NCBI RefSeq assembly: GCF_001556045.1 | Contig: NZ_LSIC01000094.1 | Location: 213,916-277,915, forward strand | Length of the DNA: 64,000 bases | Direction of reading: 5' to 3' | From: Bradyrhizobium sp. CCH5-F6 | GTDB lineage: Bacteria; Pseudomonadota; Alphaproteobacteria; Rhizobiales; Xanthobacteraceae | Part shown: positions 18,351 through 28,951 of the stretch, piece after piece | How the letters are laid out: every line of letters begins with the position of its first letter | How positions within the stretch are numbered: position 1 is the first letter of the stretch | Position numbers and translations under genes: made by a program | The notes under the pieces: generated by a model | The model's database searches: none | What the model saw: the letters and a program-made list of their open reading frames with translations, nothing else | Told to the model about the DNA's origin: nothing

Positions 18351-18578
18351 TCAGCCGCTCCCGGCAGCGGCAGGGCCGTGGCGGAATGCTGCTGCGTTCT
18401 CGGCCCGCGACCGTGACAGCCATAGATATAGCCCGCTGCCGAGCACGGCGATCGTGACGAGGTCGAGCAGTACCCAGATGATCTTCAGCGGCATCCCACC
18501 GTAGTCGCCGAAATGCAGCGGGCGCGACAGCTCCAGGGCTCGGAGGTACCAGGACATGGCGACCGCGGACACCAGCAC
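18351..18578 (-). pseudogene. truncated PepSY-associated membrane protein, C-terminal remnant
   Basis: The 75 codons encode the typical C-terminal end of PepSY-associated transmembrane proteins (iron-siderophore reduction/uptake): WYLRALELSRPLHFGDYGG, then MPLKIIWVLLDLVTIAVLGS and LYLWLSRSRAE with one transmembrane helix. Full-length members are about 350-500 residues and carry three more helices plus PepSY domains upstream. None is found here; an in-frame TAG lies four codons before the GTG at 18578. The homologous reading stops near 18575-18600, so the gene has been cut by deletion or rearrangement. Confidence 0.68.
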
Positions 18579-18840
18579 GCCGCTCTATCCGGGATCCGAG
18601 CACGTCTGCTGCAGCCTCGCGCCGCTCGTGGTCACCCTCTTCAAGAGGCCGATATGACCGGAGGACAGATCGTCTTTCGCTCCAAAGATGCGCGGCGGAC
18701 CGCGTAAACCGAGGCGCGGGCACTCCTGCGCGATTTTTAGGCTGACGGGACAATCCGGTCCCGCTCACGCAAACGCTACTCGGATAGGCAGGCAGTTGCC
18801 GCTAAAAGCATCATCCTGATTCCCAAAGCTATTTTACTCA

Positions 18841-19983
18841 ATGAAACCGTCCGTCAAGGCGAACCTCGCCGCATTCAAGCACGACACCAGGCTCTATCTG
18901 ACGCTCGGAATCGCCAATTGGTCGGTGTTCGTCGACCACATTCCGAACAACGTCGTCAACCTGCTGACGCTGCGCAATTTCGGCTTCAGCGGAGCGGCGG
19001 ATCTCCTCGTGTTCGTGGTGGGCTATGGGGTGGCCATCATCCACGGCAGGATGGCACTGGAGCGCGGCTACGTGGTAGCGGCGACCCGAATCTTTCAACG
19101 CGTCTGGCGGCTTTACGCCGCCTATGTCGTGCTGTTCGTGATCTACATCGATGCCATTGCCTATGTTGCCTCGCAATCGATGGCGCCGGAGATCATCCAC
19201 GAATACAACATCTCGGGCATTCTCGAGCACCCGCTGCGCATCCTGATCCGCGGCCTCTTGCTCCAGGAAGAGCCGCTGAACCTCGACCTGCTGCAGCTCA
19301 TGATCCCGCTGATGGCCTTCTTTCCTCTCGCGCTATGGGGTCTGTTGCGACGACCGAACGTGACGCTGGCGGCATCGGTCGCGCTGTACCTTGCCGCACG
19401 CTGGTTCGACTGGAATTTTCGGGTCTATCCGGATCAGGAGTGGACCTTCAATCCGCTCTGCTGGCAGATGCTGATGGTGCTGGGCGGCTGGTTCGCCGTC
19501 ACGGGAGCGCCATTGCGGGTGCTGCGCGATCTGCCCTGGCTGCGAATACTCGCAGGCAGCTATCTAATCTTCGCCATGGCCGTTACCCTGTTGCGCCGTT
19601 CGCCGGAATTGTCCGCCTATCTGCCGGATCTCCTCCTCGACAGCATCGCGCCGACCGACAAGGAGAACCTCGCGCCTTATCGCGTGGTTCACTTCCTCGC
19701 GCTCGCCTTCCTCGCCACCCATCTGATCCCGGCCGATCACCCCGGCCTGCGATTGAAGCCGCTTCAGGCGGTCATCCGATGCGGCGAGGAATGGCTCGCC
19801 GTGTTCTGCGTCGGCGTGTTCCTGTCCTTTGCCGGCCATCTCATCCTGATCACCAGCCCCAATCTGGTGATGATGCAGATCGTGGTGAGCATCGTCGGTT
19901 TCGCCGCCATGACCGCGGTGGCTTACTACGTCGCCTGGTCCAAGCGGCAGGACCTGCCTGCCGCCCTGCGGCAGCAAGCCTAG
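18841..19983 (+). CDS. opgC: OpgC-family membrane acyltransferase (periplasmic glucan modification)
   Basis: Integral membrane protein of 380 residues and about ten hydrophobic segments. The N-terminal motif FVDHIPNNVVNLLTLRNFGF followed by SGAADLLVFVVGY is diagnostic of OpgC proteins, which add succinyl groups to osmoregulated periplasmic glucans. Other conserved positions include the PLMAFFPLAL helix and HFLALAFLATHLIP. No clear ribosome-binding site precedes the ATG. Substrate (cyclic glucan) is inferred from the family. Confidence 0.87.
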   Translation: MKPSVKANLAAFKHDTRLYLTLGIANWSVFVDHIPNNVVNLLTLRNFGFSGAADLLVFVVGYGVAIIHGRMALERGYVVAATRIFQRVWRLYAAYVVLFVIYIDAIAYVASQSMAPEIIHEYNISGILEHPLRILIRGLLLQEEPLNLDLLQLMIPLMAFFPLALWGLLRRPNVTLAASVALYLAARWFDWNFRVYPDQEWTFNPLCWQMLMVLGGWFAVTGAPLRVLRDLPWLRILAGSYLIFAMAVTLLRRSPELSAYLPDLLLDSIAPTDKENLAPYRVVHFLALAFLATHLIPADHPGLRLKPLQAVIRCGEEWLAVFCVGVFLSFAGHLILITSPNLVMMQIVVSIVGFAAMTAVAYYVAWSKRQDLPAALRQQA

Positions 19984-20063
19984 TCTAGCCGCTAGATCGT
20001 GCGATTCTGCTAGGCCGAAAGCTGTGGCTGCGCTATGCCGGGAATCTCGTGAGGAGACCGGGC

Positions 20064-20678
20064 GTGGCGATGGCGAAAGGCGGGGGTGACGAGGCTGACA
20101 ATGCGCCCCGGCGCGGCCGGCCAAGGTCAATCGAGACCAGCAACGCCATTCTCGAAAGCGCCTATGCGCTGATGGCTTCCACCGGCCTTGCGGCCACCAC
20201 CATCGACGCGGTCGCGCGCCACTCCAGCGTCTCCAAGATGACGATCTACAAATGGTGGCCGTCCCGCGAGGCGCTCCTGATCGACGCCTTTCTCCACCAC
20301 ACCGCACAGATGCTGCCGCTGCCGCCCGAAAGCTCCGGCAGTCCCGCCGCCCGCGCGCGCCGCCACGCAGCCGCCTATGCCGAGGCTCTCCAGGGAGAGT
20401 TCGGCAAGGTCCAGCTCGCCGTGATCTCCGAATGCATCTCCAAAGCCGGCTCGGCGGAGCTGTTCTACACGCGCTATCTGCAATTCCGCCGCGCCGCGCT
20501 CGTCGAGATGATCGCCGCGGGCCAGAAGGACGGCAGCATTCTGGCCGAGGGGCTTGCTGAGGATCTCTACGACGCGATCTATGGCAGCCTGTTCTATCGC
20601 TACGTCTTCGGCATCGCGCCGGTCACGCCGACTTACGCACGCAACCTCGTCGATCTCGTGTTGCGGCCGAAGGGTTAA
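20064..20678 (+). CDS. TetR-family transcriptional regulator
   Basis: DNA-binding repressor of about 204 residues. The N-terminal helix-turn-helix region runs from RRGRPRSIETSNAILESAYA through TTIDAVARHSSVSKMTIYKW. The C-terminal ligand domain resembles the AefR-like TetR_C group (ELFYTRYLQFRRAALVEMI). GTG 20064 was chosen because GAGGAG is seven bases upstream; GTG 20049 and ATG 20070 are alternatives. No obvious target gene is adjacent except opgC, 80 bases upstream on the same strand. Confidence 0.88.
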   Translation: MAMAKGGGDEADNAPRRGRPRSIETSNAILESAYALMASTGLAATTIDAVARHSSVSKMTIYKWWPSREALLIDAFLHHTAQMLPLPPESSGSPAARARRHAAAYAEALQGEFGKVQLAVISECISKAGSAELFYTRYLQFRRAALVEMIAAGQKDGSILAEGLAEDLYDAIYGSLFYRYVFGIAPVTPTYARNLVDLVLRPKG

Positions 20679-20680
20679 AG

Positions 20681-20723
20681 CATGATCCGGAAAAGTACGA
20701 GGCGGTTTTCCGAAAAGATCATG
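20681..20723. repeat. dispersed Rhizobiales palindromic repeat
   Basis: The ends are inverted (CATGATCCGGAAAA and TTTTCCGAAAAGATCATG) around a short centre. This CATGATCCGGAAAAG...GAAAAGATCATG element is familiar as a very common intergenic repeat in Bradyrhizobium and Rhodopseudomonas. It lies between convergent tetR and sensor-kinase genes and could act as a bidirectional transcript end. Confidence 0.75.
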
Positions 20724-20733
20724 AGATAAAGCC

Positions 20734-22389
20734 CTACCGCACGGGCCTGACCGGCGCCGAGATCTTGTCCGTGCGGTCGCGTTCGGTCATGTCGACCACC
20801 GTCTCCATCGGCGCGGTCAATTCATAGACGTAGGAGACGTCGGTGAAGAAGCGCTTGGCGGTGCCGCCTAACGCCTCTGGAGCGACGCGATCGAGCAGGA
20901 TGAGGCCGAAATCGGAATCGGGCCGGCGCGTCGATTCGCTGGTGTTGAACTCTTCCCAGCGGAAATGGAAGACCTCGTCACCCTCCTCACCCGTCACCGT
21001 CCAGCTGGCAGTGATATGCGGATGCTTTCCGACCAGCGACAGCCCCTCGTCGGAATGGGAGGCAAGCTCGAAGAACAGTAGCGATAGGCTCTGTGCCGCG
21101 CGTGCGCTGACCGCGATGTCAGGACCGGTCACCGCGATGCGATCGGCATGCGGGATGGCTCGCGCCTCGAACAGGCCCTTCAGCTTGACGCCCTGCCACT
21201 GGCTCTCGCTGAGCAGCGAGACCACGTTGGACATGGCGTGGATGCGCCCGATCAGCAGCTCGCGCGCGACGTCGATGTCCGAGCCGTGGCGCAAGGTGCG
21301 TGTCACGATCGACTGGATCACCGCCAGGATGTTCTTGACGCGGTGGTTGAGCTCGTCGATGACCGCGGTGAGCCGGCGCTCGAAGCCGATTCTGACCTGG
21401 ATCTCCCGGCTGAGCCGCAGATTGTTGTAGGCGACATAGCCGAACAGGCCGCACACCATGGCCGTGATCGCAAAGCCGATCGCCGCAACGATGATCGCCG
21501 TCTGTTCGGCGCGGCGCAACGAGTTGGTCTTGGCGTAATAGCCGAGCTGCCAATCACGGCCGCCGAAGCTCACCGTGCGTATCGCGGACGGGGCCGCTCC
21601 TTCCGCCGCCATGCGCGTCGAGACCACGCCCTGGTCGTTGGCAATCAGCTCACCGCCTTCCTTGCGCGGATCCCTGAGCGCGACCGCGAACAACGACATG
21701 TCGTCATTGGTCAACATCAGCGAGGCGAGCTCATAGGAGAATGTGACGAACCCGGCCGGCTCCGTTGCGCCCTCGGGAATGACCGGGGCAGCCACGATGA
21801 TGCCGATCGCGCCGTTCCCGCGGATCAACGGCACCGGGTCCGAGGCGACCGACCTCTTCTCGGCGCGCGCACGTGTCAGCATCGCACTGCGAACCGGATC
21901 CTGATCGTAGCTGCGGCCGGGCAGCGCCTTGGTATCGTTGCTGCGTGGCTCGAGGTCGATCAACACGTCGATCGGCTGAGTGACGTCGGCCGGATTGATC
22001 GGCTTATCGTCGTAGGAGCGGATCTGCGGATTTGGAAAGCCGCCGCCGGCGATGGCAGCCTGCGCCGCCGCCAGTTCATTCGGCTGAAGCCGGGCTATCC
22101 AGCCGGCTACCACGAAATCGGTCTTGAAGGCGTAGATCGCCGAGCGCAACGGCTCCAGCATGTTTGGCTTGATCACGGATGGCGCGCGGAACAGGCCTGA
22201 GGCGACACGCGCGAGCAGCTCCCGCTCGGTGAGGCGGTCCTGAACCAGGCTCGCATGAACGTCGATCGCACGCGCGAGCGCGATCCGGTCCAGCGCCAGC
22301 TCCTGGTCGTGGACGCGATAGGCTGCAAGCCCGGAGAGCAAGACCCCGAGCAGAGCAATGAAGCCGATGATGAAGCCCAGCCTGACCAC
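20734..22389 (-). CDS. membrane sensor histidine kinase, CHASE plus HWE/HisKA_2 type
   Basis: Protein of about 551 residues. An N-terminal helix (GFIIGFIALLGVLLSGLAA) precedes a periplasmic CHASE-like sensor domain of about 250 residues. A second helix (AIIVAAIGFAITAMVCGLFG) then leads to the phosphoacceptor motif ELNHRVKNILAVIQSIVTRT of the HisKA_2/HWE class. The ATPase region is poorly conserved at the N box but keeps FGLILLDRVAPEALGG. GTG 22389 is preferred; the frame can extend to a TTG at 22476. In this class the partner is often PhyR-like, but no response regulator is adjacent. Confidence 0.83.
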   Translation of the reverse strand: MVRLGFIIGFIALLGVLLSGLAAYRVHDQELALDRIALARAIDVHASLVQDRLTERELLARVASGLFRAPSVIKPNMLEPLRSAIYAFKTDFVVAGWIARLQPNELAAAQAAIAGGGFPNPQIRSYDDKPINPADVTQPIDVLIDLEPRSNDTKALPGRSYDQDPVRSAMLTRARAEKRSVASDPVPLIRGNGAIGIIVAAPVIPEGATEPAGFVTFSYELASLMLTNDDMSLFAVALRDPRKEGGELIANDQGVVSTRMAAEGAAPSAIRTVSFGGRDWQLGYYAKTNSLRRAEQTAIIVAAIGFAITAMVCGLFGYVAYNNLRLSREIQVRIGFERRLTAVIDELNHRVKNILAVIQSIVTRTLRHGSDIDVARELLIGRIHAMSNVVSLLSESQWQGVKLKGLFEARAIPHADRIAVTGPDIAVSARAAQSLSLLFFELASHSDEGLSLVGKHPHITASWTVTGEEGDEVFHFRWEEFNTSESTRRPDSDFGLILLDRVAPEALGGTAKRFFTDVSYVYELTAPMETVVDMTERDRTDKISAPVRPVR

Positions 22390-22686
22390 GCGACTACTCA
22401 GGCGAAAGCAGGAGGTCGGCAATAGATACGGAGCATATGAACGCCGCCCGAACGGCCATGTGCCGAAACAGGGCAAACCCTGGTGGCGGAGATAATGAAG
22501 GAGGAGGCATCAGTACGCAACTTGGGTCGCCTGAAAAGCTTAATCCGCCTGGCCGATGGTCTGGCCGGGATGAATTCGCCCCGGGCACAGGAGGTAGTCA
22601 ATCGCCATGTCCGAATTTTGTTCCGGGGTCACGGCGCTACCCGGGCGTTAACGACGAAAACACCTGCGCCAACGGGTCGCGTCCCG
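22390..22686. other. intergenic region between ureG and the sensor kinase
   Basis: About 300 bases downstream of ureG and upstream of the kinase gene. Frames here (for example plus-strand from 22483) run on antisense through ureG and show no protein-like features. The kinase promoter should lie here; no convincing -35/-10 pair or terminator was seen. Confidence 0.4.
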
Positions 22687-23310
22687 TCAGCCCGGCCGTT
22701 TCAGGCCGCCTTTGGCCTCGATGAAGCCGACAATCCGGTCCAGCCCCTCGCTCTTCTTCAGGTTGGTCATGACGAAGGGACGCTCGCCGCGCATGCGCCT
22801 TGTGTCGGTCTCCATCTTCTCCAGGGAGGCGCCCACATGGGGCGCAAGGTCGGTCTTGTTGATGACCAGCAGGTCGGACCGGGTGATGCCAGGGCCGCCC
22901 TTGGACGGGATCTTGTCGCCAGCGGCGACATCGATGACGTAGATGGTGAGGTCGGCCAGCTCCGGGGAAAAAGTGGCAGCGAGATTGTCACCGCCGGACT
23001 CGATCAGCACGAGATCAAGTCCGGGAAACTTGGCGCGCATGTCCGCGACCGCGGCCAGGTTCATCGAGGCATCCTCGCGGATCGCGGTGTGCGGGCAGCC
23101 GCCGGTCTCGACGCCGGCGATGCGATCCGGCGTCAGCGATCCCGAACGCACCAGGAACTCCGCATCCCATTTGGTGTAGATGTCGTTGGTGATCGCCGCA
23201 ATGTCATAGCGCTCGCGCATGGTCTTGCAAAGCAGGTCCATCAGCGCGGTCTTGCCCGATCCGACCGGGCCGCCGACTCCGACACGCAAGGGGCCGTGAG
23301 ATTTCGACAT
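22687..23310 (-). CDS. ureG: urease accessory GTPase UreG
   Basis: GTPase that drives nickel insertion into urease with UreE, UreF and UreD, 207 residues. Motifs: P-loop [15 protein letters not shown], the nickel-binding [35 protein letters not shown] and the base-recognition [11 protein letters not shown]. The ATG at 23310 was chosen over a start 12 codons upstream because the P-loop then sits near residue 13, as in the family. It is the last gene of the urt-ure unit. Confidence 0.96.
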   Translation of the reverse strand: MSKSHGPLRVGVGGPVGSGKTALMDLLCKTMRERYDIAAITNDIYTKWDAEFLVRSGSLTPDRIAGVETGGCPHTAIREDASMNLAAVADMRAKFPGLDLVLIESGGDNLAATFSPELADLTIYVIDVAAGDKIPSKGGPGITRSDLLVINKTDLAPHVGASLEKMETDTRRMRGERPFVMTNLKKSEGLDRIVGFIEAKGGLKRPG

Positions 23311-23349
23311 ACGATTCGCTCTCTCTCGATGGGTTGAAGGCCGCACGGA

Positions 23350-24072
23350 TCACGACCGGAACAGCCGCGTGTATTGCGTCTCGTGGCGCAGGCTGGCGAG
23401 ATCGGCGCGAAACGTCGCACTGCCGAGATCGTCCAATGCCGCATTCAGCGCACGATTGGCGGTCGCTGCGACGGCGGCTTCCAGCCTCACCAGCACGCGC
23501 TGGCTGTCGGTCTGCCCGAGCGGAATGAGCCGGCTAGCCGCCGAAATCCAGTTCGAGACCAGCGCATGCAGGAAGGCGTGCAGCGTAGGCGCCAGTGGCA
23601 CGCCGTGCATCGCACCGACCACGCCGACCGCGACGGGATAGACCAATGCCGTGCGGCATGCCGCGACCGTGGCATCCAGCCCATCGGCGTCCCAGGCGGC
23701 GCGGGCGATGTCGATGAAGGCGCGGCCCTGCGAGGTCGTTTCAAGCTGCCGCTCGCGCGAGGGCACGAAGGCGGCGGCGAGCTCGGCGATGTCGTTCAAA
23801 GCGGCAGTCTCGCCTGCTTCCGCGGCGCGATAGGCGTGGACCAGAAACGTCGCGTCACAAAAGCCGGAGCCGTCGACGAGCATCGCATCGAGCCAATCCG
23901 CCAGCGAGGCGATGTCGGTGATGTCGCCCGCCTCGACCGCCCATTCGAGGCCGCTGGAATAGGAGAAGCCGCCAACCGGGAACGCGGGCGATAGCCAGGT
24001 CATCAACCGGTACAGCGCCGCCGCCTCGCGCGCGGCGAGGTCAGTAGCGCCGACCGGCTCATTTGTGGTCAT
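23350..24072 (-). CDS. ureF: urease accessory protein UreF
   Basis: Helical chaperone that couples UreG to the urease-UreD complex, 240 residues. Family motifs [20 protein letters not shown] and HAYRAA are present. The ATG at 24072 (or 24078) lies inside the His-rich 3' end of ureE, so the genes overlap by 14 to 20 bases. The open frame extends farther upstream through the His codons of ureE as low-complexity Thr/Ile/Met sequence, which was excluded. Confidence 0.93.
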   Translation of the reverse strand: MTTNEPVGATDLAAREAAALYRLMTWLSPAFPVGGFSYSSGLEWAVEAGDITDIASLADWLDAMLVDGSGFCDATFLVHAYRAAEAGETAALNDIAELAAAFVPSRERQLETTSQGRAFIDIARAAWDADGLDATVAACRTALVYPVAVGVVGAMHGVPLAPTLHAFLHALVSNWISAASRLIPLGQTDSQRVLVRLEAAVAATANRALNAALDDLGSATFRADLASLRHETQYTRLFRS

Positions 24073-24646
24073 GAGCATGCTTGTGGCCGTGGTGATGGTC
24101 GGGGTGGTCACAATGCTCGTCGTGATGATGGTCATGATCGTGGCCATGGTCATGATCGTGGTGATGGTGACCGTGATCGTGATGCGCATGGTCGTCGTGC
24201 CCATGCGCGTGGGCCGCATCGGCATAGGCCCCACCTTCGGGATCGAACGGCGCCTCGATCTCGATCACGCGCGCGCCGAGGCCCTTCACCATCGCCTCGA
24301 TGACGTGATCGCGACGAATGCGCAGGGCCTTGGCCATGATCTGCGTCGGCAGATGACGATTGCCGAGGTGCCAACCAACGCGAACGAGATGGTGCGGATC
24401 GCGCCCGCGGATCTCCAGCAGCGGCTCGGGCGCGGCGACCACCTCGACCAGCCGGCCGTCCTCCAGCACGAGGGCGTCGCCGCCGCGCAGCGCAACGGCC
24501 TGTTCCAGGTCGAGCAGGAACTCGAGGCCCCGCGTGCCCGTCATCGCCATGCGGCGACGGTGCCGATCGTCGAAATCGAGCACGACCGTATCCGCTGGCG
24601 CTTCCGTGAAGCGGTGCTGTCCCCTGACCTGCGTCGCCCGGATCAT
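24059..24646 (-). CDS. ureE: urease nickel metallochaperone UreE with His-rich tail
   Basis: Delivers nickel to urease. Of 195 residues, 1 to about 140 form the two UreE domains ([33 protein letters not shown] with the interface nickel histidine). Residues about 147-195 are a tail made almost wholly of His and Asp, with some 27 histidines. Such tails are known in Klebsiella and rhizobial UreE and store additional nickel. It precedes ureF with overlap. Confidence 0.95.
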   Translation of the reverse strand: MIRATQVRGQHRFTEAPADTVVLDFDDRHRRRMAMTGTRGLEFLLDLEQAVALRGGDALVLEDGRLVEVVAAPEPLLEIRGRDPHHLVRVGWHLGNRHLPTQIMAKALRIRRDHVIEAMVKGLGARVIEIEAPFDPEGGAYADAAHAHGHDDHAHHDHGHHHHDHDHGHDHDHHHDEHCDHPDHHHGHKHAHDHK

Positions 24647-24658
24647 CCGTTTACCCCG

Positions 24659-24958
24659 CTACCGCGTCTCAACCTTCTCGGGCGTGATCACCTCGATCTT
24701 CGGCGGCGCCGTAAAGCATTTCACCGCGACGCGGCCGAACGTCTTCATGTGCTCCATGCCCCGATGCGGCACCAGCGCCTCGGCATTCTCCCACTGCTCG
24801 ACGAACACCATCTTGCTGGGATCGGTGACGCTCTCGTGCAGATCATAGGCGATATTGCCGGGCTCCTTCCGGGTCTCCTTGATGCAGGCGGTGGCCGCTG
24901 CAATGAATTCGGCGCGCGTTTCGGGCTTGATGGTCAAGGTAGCAACGACGTAGATCAC
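24659..24958 (-). CDS. putative quinol monooxygenase, ABM fold
   Basis: A 99-residue single-domain protein of the antibiotic biosynthesis monooxygenase (YgiN-like) family: MIYVVATLTIKPETRAEFIA, EPGNIAYDLHES, FVEQWENAEALVPHRGMEHM and KTFG. It lies between ureC and ureE on the same strand, 12 bases before ureE and 122 bases after ureC. Family members are cofactor-free dimers acting on quinols or heme-like substrates. No link to urea metabolism is known. Confidence 0.85.
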   Translation of the reverse strand: MIYVVATLTIKPETRAEFIAAATACIKETRKEPGNIAYDLHESVTDPSKMVFVEQWENAEALVPHRGMEHMKTFGRVAVKCFTAPPKIEVITPEKVETR

Positions 24959-25080
24959 GAGAAATCCTCCCGGCTTTTCTTCTGGCTTCAGATACCGAGC
25001 GGGACATTAGACCAGGCGGGATCGAACGCAAAACCGAAAAGCCACCCGGACATGCTCCTGAGGCATGCAAACGCGCTATT

Positions 25081-26796
<1,716 letters not shown>

Positions 26797-26830
26797 CACA
26801 AGCCCCGTTTGCGTTTGAATATCTGGTGGG

Positions 26831-27370
26831 TCACAGCAGCGCCTTCGCTGCTTTCACGGCATCGTCGAATTTCTCGTCGAGCCACGCATTGCCGCCGCGG
26901 CAACCCGCAACGACCTGCGTGGCCCACGCGACGTAATCGGCGAGATCGTCGCGTTCCTCGGCACTGGGTTCGATTTGAATCCGCGCCCCTGTATTGCTGA
27001 TCTTGTCCGCGATCTTGATCAGCTTCGCGCCAGCGGATTTTCTCGGTGCGTCCATCACCTGCCGGCGCCGCCGTTCGGCCTTCGGCAAGCTCATGTCGTC
27101 GGTGCATTCAACGACGAGGGAAGCGACACGCGCGGAAAATCTCTGCGCCAGCTCCTCGGGCGCTGTGTCGGTGTCCTCGATCGCATCATGCAGCCAGCCG
27201 GCCGCAACCAGCTCGGCGTCGGCGCCGTCAGTCGCGGTCGCAAGCAGGTTCGCGACCTCGGCGAGATGATTGATGTACGGCTCGTTACCGCGCCCCTTGC
27301 GCGCCATGCCGTTGTGGCGCTGCGCGGCGAGCTCGGCGGCTTCGGAGACAAGGCGGATTGGCGAGAGCAT
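26831..27370 (-). CDS. MESH1-type HD-domain hydrolase (small alarmone hydrolase-like)
   Basis: Protein of 179 residues. The arrangement [44 protein letters not shown] and [15 protein letters not shown] closely follows the pattern of MESH1/SpoT-type HD hydrolases, which remove the 3'-pyrophosphate of (p)ppGpp and, for metazoan MESH1, dephosphorylate NADPH. The metal His, HD pair and distal Asp are all present, and no synthetase domain is attached. GGAGG lies eight bases before ATG 27370. It is embedded between ureB and ureC in one transcription unit. Activity is inferred from the family only. Confidence 0.85.
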   Translation of the reverse strand: MLSPIRLVSEAAELAAQRHNGMARKGRGNEPYINHLAEVANLLATATDGADAELVAAGWLHDAIEDTDTAPEELAQRFSARVASLVVECTDDMSLPKAERRRRQVMDAPRKSAGAKLIKIADKISNTGARIQIEPSAEERDDLADYVAWATQVVAGCRGGNAWLDEKFDDAVKAAKALL

Positions 27371-27427
27371 GGAAAACACCTCCGTTCCCGCCTCAACCGT
27401 GCCGCGCCGCGCTCGTTCCTGTGGGGA

Positions 27428-27733
27428 TCAAAGCTTCCCCATCACGTCGCCGCGGAAACCATAGATGGTCTTCTTGCCGGCCATGGCGACGAGCTGGACG
27501 TCGCGGGTCTGGCCGGGCTCGAAGCGGACGGCGGTGCCGGCGGCGATGTCGAGACGCATGCCGCGGGCCTTCTTGCGGTCGAATTTCAGGGCCGGATTGG
27601 TCTCGAAGAAATGGTAATGCGAGCCGACCTGGATCGGGCGGTCGCCGGTGTTCGCGACCGTCAGCGTCACGGTCTTGCGGCCGGCATTGAGCTCGATCTC
27701 GCCGTCCTGGATGAAGAGTTCGCCGGGGATCAT
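27428..27733 (-). CDS. ureB: urease beta subunit UreB
   Basis: Structural subunit of urease, 101 residues, the separate bacterial form. Motifs: [39 protein letters not shown] and [15 protein letters not shown]. It begins 11 bases after ureA. The ATG at 27733 gives the family's usual start; the same frame is open farther upstream but that part is antisense-like noise over ureA. Confidence 0.96.
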   Translation of the reverse strand: MIPGELFIQDGEIELNAGRKTVTLTVANTGDRPIQVGSHYHFFETNPALKFDRKKARGMRLDIAAGTAVRFEPGQTRDVQLVAMAGKKTIYGFRGDVMGKL

Positions 27734-27744
27734 GCGTTTTGCTC

Positions 27745-28047
27745 CTACCTGATCGGCTCGTGCACGGTGACGAGCTTCGTTCCGTCCGGAAATGTGGCCT
27801 CCACCTGGATGTCGTGGATCATCTCGGGAATGCCCGGCATCACCTGGTCGCGGGTCAGCACCTGCGCGCCGGACTGCATCAGCTCGGCGACGGTGCGGCC
27901 GTCGCGCGCGCCCTCGAGGATGAAGTCGGAGATGATCGCGACCGCCTCGGGATGGTTCAGCTTGACGCCGCGATCCAGCCGGCGGCGCGCCACGATCGCC
28001 GCCATCGAGATCAAGAGCTTGTCCTTTTCGCGGGGAGACAGGTTCAT
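27745..28047 (-). CDS. ureA: urease gamma subunit UreA
   Basis: Smallest structural urease subunit, exactly 100 residues as usual. Motifs: [40 protein letters not shown] and [18 protein letters not shown]. It follows ureD by about 37 bases and precedes ureB. Confidence 0.97.
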   Translation of the reverse strand: MNLSPREKDKLLISMAAIVARRRLDRGVKLNHPEAVAIISDFILEGARDGRTVAELMQSGAQVLTRDQVMPGIPEMIHDIQVEATFPDGTKLVTVHEPIR

Positions 28048-28084
28048 GCAACATCTCTTCCGTTCAACACGTCAATTCAGCCGA

Positions 28085-28915
28085 TCAATTCAACCACAGC
28101 CGCGGCAGCGCGGCGCCGGTGCGCGCCAGCACAGCCATCATGTCGGCGCGCAAACGCGCCGCATCTTGGGCACAGAACCGTGCCATTGCAAATCCATTCC
28201 ACGCGGATATCCCGACCTCGCCGGAGAACGACTCCGACGCCTCGCGGATGCGATCGACCAGTGCCTCATCGCCGGGCACGATCAGGGCCGTGCCGATCGC
28301 CGCGCCACCCTTGGCGACCGCGGATCGCGCGAGCTTTGGGCCGATAGCGCCGCCGAGCCTGACCGTCTCGGCGAAGACCAACCTGCCGCCGCGGCGCATC
28401 CGCCAGCTGTCGACGAATTCACCCTGCTCCATCCGCTCGCCCATGGCGGTGCGGCCGAACACGACGATCTCGCAAAGCAGGAGCGAGGCGTTCTCGTCGA
28501 GCGTGATATCGAAGCGGCGGTGAACCCGGGCACGATCGAACAGGATCGTCTCCTGAGGCAGCCATGCGAGATGCGCTCCCGCGGCGACTTTCAAGGCGAT
28601 ACTGAGCTGCGCTGCCGCACCGGGCGCACGATAGACCTTTTCAGCCGCCGCAGTGGTGAGTGTCAGCCGCGAGCCCCGCTCTGCTGCGATTTCGATGTCG
28701 AAACGGTCCCCGCCAGCCACCCCGCCGGCCGTATTGACGAACACGCCGGAGAGCCCCTCGCCTTCCGGCGAGGGAAAACGCACGCGCAGCGAGCCGGACT
28801 CATGCAAGGCGCCCCGCCGCGTCATCCCATCGCGCGCGTGCACGTCGAAGCGCACCGCGCCGCGGGCGCGGTTCGCTTCGAAAACCCCGGACGTGACTGA
28901 AACGTCGCTGCGCAT
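28085..28915 (-). CDS. ureD: urease accessory protein UreD (UreH)
   Basis: Scaffold chaperone that binds apo-urease and recruits UreF and UreG, 276 residues. Motifs: NTAGGVAGGDRFDIEI, TTAAAEKVYRAPG, LPQETILFDRARVHRRFDI and the conserved FGRTAMGE. It starts 36 bases downstream of urtE, joining the importer genes to the urease genes on one strand. Confidence 0.95.
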   Translation of the reverse strand: MRSDVSVTSGVFEANRARGAVRFDVHARDGMTRRGALHESGSLRVRFPSPEGEGLSGVFVNTAGGVAGGDRFDIEIAAERGSRLTLTTAAAEKVYRAPGAAAQLSIALKVAAGAHLAWLPQETILFDRARVHRRFDITLDENASLLLCEIVVFGRTAMGERMEQGEFVDSWRMRRGGRLVFAETVRLGGAIGPKLARSAVAKGGAAIGTALIVPGDEALVDRIREASESFSGEVGISAWNGFAMARFCAQDAARLRADMMAVLARTGAALPRLWLN

Positions 28916-28951
28916 CCGCCTCCCCAGCCGGTCGCGGCAGAAACTGCCGGC

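Noticed and set aside
18579..18660. A plus-strand reading (YPGSEH...) that might be an inverted piece of the PepSY gene
   Set aside because: The similarity to PepSY-family sequence is short and ambiguous. An alignment with an intact homologue would decide; support by eye is too weak.
22483..23337. A plus-strand frame of 284 codons upstream of and across ureG
   Set aside because: Most of it is antisense to ureG, and the unique first 70 codons show no family features.
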